In this document: positions 61,185 to 64,000 of the stretch, one piece after another
Numbering within the stretch: position 1 is the first letter of the stretch
Layout: every line of letters begins with the position of its first letter
From: JBGRQA01 sp041725895
GTDB taxonomy: Bacteria > Bacteroidota > Bacteroidia > Bacteroidales > Marinifilaceae
Length of the DNA: 64,000 nucleotides
Reading direction: 5' to 3'
NCBI GenBank assembly: GCA_041725895.1
Contig: JBGRQA010000021.1
Coordinates: 1-64,000 of the forward strand
The notes under the pieces: generated by a model
The model's input: the letters and a program-made list of their open reading frames with translations, nothing else
Told to the model about the DNA's origin: nothing
The model's database searches: none
Program-made: the position numbers and the translations under genes

Positions 61185-62063
61185 CTACAACCCCCGCATC
61201 CACTCCGGTCTTAATTGCGCATTGGCCGGATCATCCAGTACTCCATTGATCCTATCCAACAGTTCCTGCTTGTCTCGGTTTAGATTCCCTTTCAATATGA
61301 GGTAATTGGAGGCATGGTCACTTCTGAATATCGTATTCTCCAACTCAAGATTCTCTATGAATACCTTCATTTCCGCAATCAATTCAATGGTGTTCAAAGG
61401 AATAAATTCCCCGTTGAATTTTTGCTTGAAATGCTCCTCTCCGCGAGGATAGCTTAATACCAGCGTAGAGAGGAATTCAGGTTGAATCTGATTCACTATT
61501 TTGGCGGAATTGATGGCGTGTTGGTGAGAGTAGTTTTGGCCACCCAAACCATTCAGAATCATTACCGAAAGTTTTATTCCGGCCTTTCGTGCTCTTTGTA
61601 AGGCATGACTTGTACCCGTAAAGTTTTCACCTTTGTTGATTACTTTCAGTAACTCATCATCTCCTGATTCGATTCCCACGTAAAGTAATTTTAATCCTTT
61701 TTTGGCCAGAAGCTGTAGTTCTTCGTCCGATTTGGCCTCAATGTCACGGGGCAGGGCGTAGGCCGAAACCCGGTTCAGTTTAGGAAAGCTCTCGTTTAAC
61801 TTGTCCAGCAATCTGCTTAATTTCTCAAAGGAGAGAACCATAGCATTGCCATCAGCCAAAAATACTTTACGGATATCCTGTGCATAAGGGGAAAGGGATT
61901 CAATCTCCGCAAAGACCTCTTCTTCAGGTCGAAGTCTGAATTTTTTACTACTGTACATTTCACAGAAAGCACATTGGTTCCATGCGCAGCCCAGAGTTAC
62001 TTGCAGGATAAGGGAGTAGGCCTCACTTGGTGGACGGAATAAGGGTTCATCGTAGTGTATCAT
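61185..62063 (-). CDS. Radical SAM protein with CX4CX2C cluster motif
   Basis: A 292-residue radical SAM enzyme. The cluster site is 'GCAWNQCAFCEMY', i.e. CX4CX2C in place of CX3CX2C, seen in a subgroup of uncharacterised family members whose motif reads C-x-x-N-x-C-x-F-C. Further barrel motifs: 'VFLADGNAMVLSFEKL', 'LLYVGIESGDDELLKVINKG' and 'LSVMILNGLGGQN'. No auxiliary cluster Cys is visible. The ATG was chosen because the domain begins directly after it ('MIHYDEPLFRPPSEAYSLIL'); an ATG 19 codons upstream is possible. Substrate unknown. Confidence 0.85.
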   Translation of the reverse strand: MIHYDEPLFRPPSEAYSLILQVTLGCAWNQCAFCEMYSSKKFRLRPEEEVFAEIESLSPYAQDIRKVFLADGNAMVLSFEKLSRLLDKLNESFPKLNRVSAYALPRDIEAKSDEELQLLAKKGLKLLYVGIESGDDELLKVINKGENFTGTSHALQRARKAGIKLSVMILNGLGGQNYSHQHAINSAKIVNQIQPEFLSTLVLSYPRGEEHFKQKFNGEFIPLNTIELIAEMKVFIENLELENTIFRSDHASNYLILKGNLNRDKQELLDRINGVLDDPANAQLRPEWMRGL

Positions 62064-62120
62064 TCTGCAAAAATAGGAAAATACATGAATGGACATTCTA
62101 ATGACTTTCTGAAAAAGCAC

Positions 62121-62451
62121 ACTTTAATTTTGTGGTAAAGTAAAAGTGCAAAGGCAATGAGTTTGCTCCTTTACATAGAATTGTTTTAAATTTTTATAAG
62201 GATGTTGCTATTTTGTTGGGGGGCAGGAGATTGGTTTTGTGGGCTTGGTTTGAATATGGAATAGTCAAAAAAAGACTTGTATATTGTTTTGAAATCTCCG
62301 GTAAATCCCTATTTTAGGGGTGTGTAGTGTTTTTTTAAGGAAGAGAATGTAAACATAAAGATGTCGATTTTAAAGCCTTGTCAGTCAGTCTTCTGTTTGG
62401 AAGTGATGTTTGAGCAAGGGAAGATTTGAAATTACAATTTTCAAGAAACGA
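62121..62451. other. Gap upstream of the partial secreted protein
   Basis: No gene. A near-consensus promoter lies inside: TTTG at 62288-62291, 18-bp spacer, TATTTTAG at 62310-62317, giving a leader of about 130 nt for the gene at 62452. Confidence 0.45.
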
Positions 62452-64000
62452 ATGAAAAAATTGTCGAAAATAGGATACAAATTGAGCTGTTTACTGGTTC
62501 TGGTGATGCTATTCACCTTTACCGGCAAGACCTGTTTTGCTCATGGGGTTTCTCTGGAGGACAATTATTCTTTAAGTACATCTGCTGAAAAATCCCTAGC
62601 CGGAAAATATACCATTGGTGGAGATAGTGCTGATTTTCCCAGCATGGAAGAAGCCATCGAAAGATTAAAGCAATATGGAGTTTCTTCTGCCGTTGAGTTT
62701 TCTATTGCAGCAGGGGTATGGAAAGGCAATTTTTCCCTGCCTTATATATATGGTGTGTCTGAAGTAAATTCGATCTCCTTTAGCGGGGTGAAGGGAAAGA
62801 GCAAATTAATCTCTGAAAATGGAGAGGCTGTTCTTATACTAAAAGGAGCAAACTACATTCGCTTTGAAAATCTATCATTTGAAAATTCCCAAGGGGAAGT
62901 TATTCGTATGGATGGGGGATGTAATTATAATGTTTTTCAAAAATGTACATTCTCCGGAGGATCAGAACTACTGGTTTTAGATGGAGTTAAGGAATGCAAT
63001 TCCTTCAACAGTTTTTACTACAATTATTTTCTGGGTTCTGAATCTGCGGTTCAATTGAAGGGTGGTTCTTCAAAGAAGGATCAGAGCAATGCTTTTGCCT
63101 GGAACATGGTAGATTGCAAGAATGTTTCTTTTGATGTTGAAAATCAAGAGGGGCTGATTTTGGCTCACAATAAATTGGCTGGCCATTCAGAGGGTGATGA
63201 AAAAATAGCTCAAACCAAAACCTCATTTGTTTATAACAATCAAAAGATTCAAAAGAAACTCGACTCTTCATGCCTAATTGCTGAGTCGGATTTGAATATT
63301 CAAAAGGGAGAGTCTCTGACTGTGCATAAGTTAAATTCTGCTCACGGTCATGATCTACGAATTAAGAGGAAAGCGGAAAATGCAGACTTGAAGCAGACAG
63401 GAAAATTCATTGCAACTTGTATTTCCTCTTTAGGAATGGGAACTTGTGATTTTGAGCCTTCACAATTCGATTATACTGTTGTATCTCCTGTCATCAGTAA
63501 GGTTGATGGGGAATATTCAATTCTCAGAGGCTTAAAGGGAGGTGGTTTTAATGCTAAGTTTGTTGATAAACTGTGTTTTACCTCTTTGTTTGATGGGGTC
63601 GAAAAAGAAAACAATTATTTGGTTCCTGTGATAAATGAGGAGTTAGCTTGCTCAAAAGGGTTCAATAGTATGATTTCCTCTCCATCCATGTCACAATATG
63701 GATGTTCAAATTGGATAGCTGATGCTGCCATTGAAGAAAAGCAGTCAAAGAGGAGTGCAGAGAAAGCAATTTTGAAAATATATGATTCCAAGAATTCTTC
63801 CAATCCAAAATTTGAGCTGAGTTTAAGTGATTGTGAAAAGCTATCAAATTCTAAAAAAGATTGTTTTGGTAAATGGGGTAGGATTGACACATGTAGATTT
63901 CTTAATTTGTGTGGTGTGAGAAAAGATCAATCCATAAAGCTTACCGGATCTGTAAATCCTAAAATTGGTTCTATAGAGAATTCCGATACGAAGAATTTGG
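62452..64000 (+). CDS. Large secreted protein, partial (runs off the window end)
   Basis: The frame opens at MKKLSKIGYKLSCLLVLVML, a signal peptide ending near CFAHG, and stays open for 516 codons to the last base, so the 3' end is missing. Residues about 50-80 ('GKYTIGGDSADFPSMEEAIE') closely follow the start pattern of Bacteroidota surface proteins that begin with a right-handed beta-helix ('TYTIGG..xDFxTxxxAV'), and 'NYIRFENLSFENSQGEVIRM' is beta-helix-like. The later part is Cys-, Ser- and Lys-rich without recognised domains. It is probably exported to the cell surface, perhaps via type IX secretion, but the sorting signal lies outside the window. Confidence 0.8.
   Translation, partial: MKKLSKIGYKLSCLLVLVMLFTFTGKTCFAHGVSLEDNYSLSTSAEKSLAGKYTIGGDSADFPSMEEAIERLKQYGVSSAVEFSIAAGVWKGNFSLPYIYGVSEVNSISFSGVKGKSKLISENGEAVLILKGANYIRFENLSFENSQGEVIRMDGGCNYNVFQKCTFSGGSELLVLDGVKECNSFNSFYYNYFLGSESAVQLKGGSSKKDQSNAFAWNMVDCKNVSFDVENQEGLILAHNKLAGHSEGDEKIAQTKTSFVYNNQKIQKKLDSSCLIAESDLNIQKGESLTVHKLNSAHGHDLRIKRKAENADLKQTGKFIATCISSLGMGTCDFEPSQFDYTVVSPVISKVDGEYSILRGLKGGGFNAKFVDKLCFTSLFDGVEKENNYLVPVINEELACSKGFNSMISSPSMSQYGCSNWIADAAIEEKQSKRSAEKAILKIYDSKNSSNPKFELSLSDCEKLSNSKKDCFGKWGRIDTCRFLNLCGVRKDQSIKLTGSVNPKIGSIENSDTKNL

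Overview
The window looks like chromosome from an anaerobic, probably marine member of the Bacteroidota (class Bacteroidia, Marinilabiliales/Marinifilaceae-like). The evidence is TonB-family and Reg_prop sensor proteins, promoters matching the Bacteroidota pattern TTTG-N18-TAnnTTTG, mostly no Shine-Dalgarno sequences, a yicC-gmk-nadD operon, and a pathway for ferredoxin-dependent amino-acid fermentation with [FeFe]-hydrogenase maturation. No rRNA, tRNA, CRISPR array or intact insertion sequence was seen.

Left part (1-23.5 kb): after a degenerate 21-bp tandem repeat come a VOC protein, a TonB-C protein, hydG with a TM1266-type hydrogenase regulator, a CBM9-like protein, a 1261-residue propeller histidine kinase, an M28 peptidase, a DUF2905 protein, a Cache/PAS histidine kinase and hydE. 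Next come an ADP-forming acyl-CoA synthetase with a 50-residue membrane protein, an Mpv17-like protein, flavodoxin, an aminotransferase and a four-gene 2-oxoacid:ferredoxin oxidoreductase. Read together: amino acids are transaminated, the 2-oxoacids are oxidised to acyl-CoA with reduction of ferredoxin, the acyl-CoA yields ATP, and the electrons can leave as H2. HydF and the hydrogenase itself are not in the window.

Middle (23.6-36.2 kb): two small unknown proteins, an M16 peptidase pair (one active, one inactive), a likely small RNA at about 28681-28824, nadD, gmk, yicC and a MATE exporter. Then comes a flavoenzyme/TetR pair whose strong Shine-Dalgarno sequences and TTG start suggest horizontal transfer.

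Right part (37-53.4 kb): a run of export genes all on the + strand. It holds an ABC ATPase, a fusion of ABC-2 permease, degenerate M1 peptidase and golvesin-like domains, TolC, an adaptor, an RND pump, a 1591-residue RND-ABC fusion whose nucleotide-binding domain seems split by membrane helices, and a final ABC-2 permease. Between these genes lie several kinds of palindromic intergenic repeat.

End (53.7-64 kb): a BlaI-type repressor with an M56-M23 fusion sensor/peptidase, and a microviridin-type graspetide cluster (two ATP-grasp ligases and a three-core precursor). After these come an NTF2-like secreted protein, an EamA transporter, a DUF4197 lipoprotein, a radical SAM protein, and the start of a large secreted protein that runs off the end. 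The two most notable items are the multicore graspetide cluster and the RND-ABC fusion exporter.
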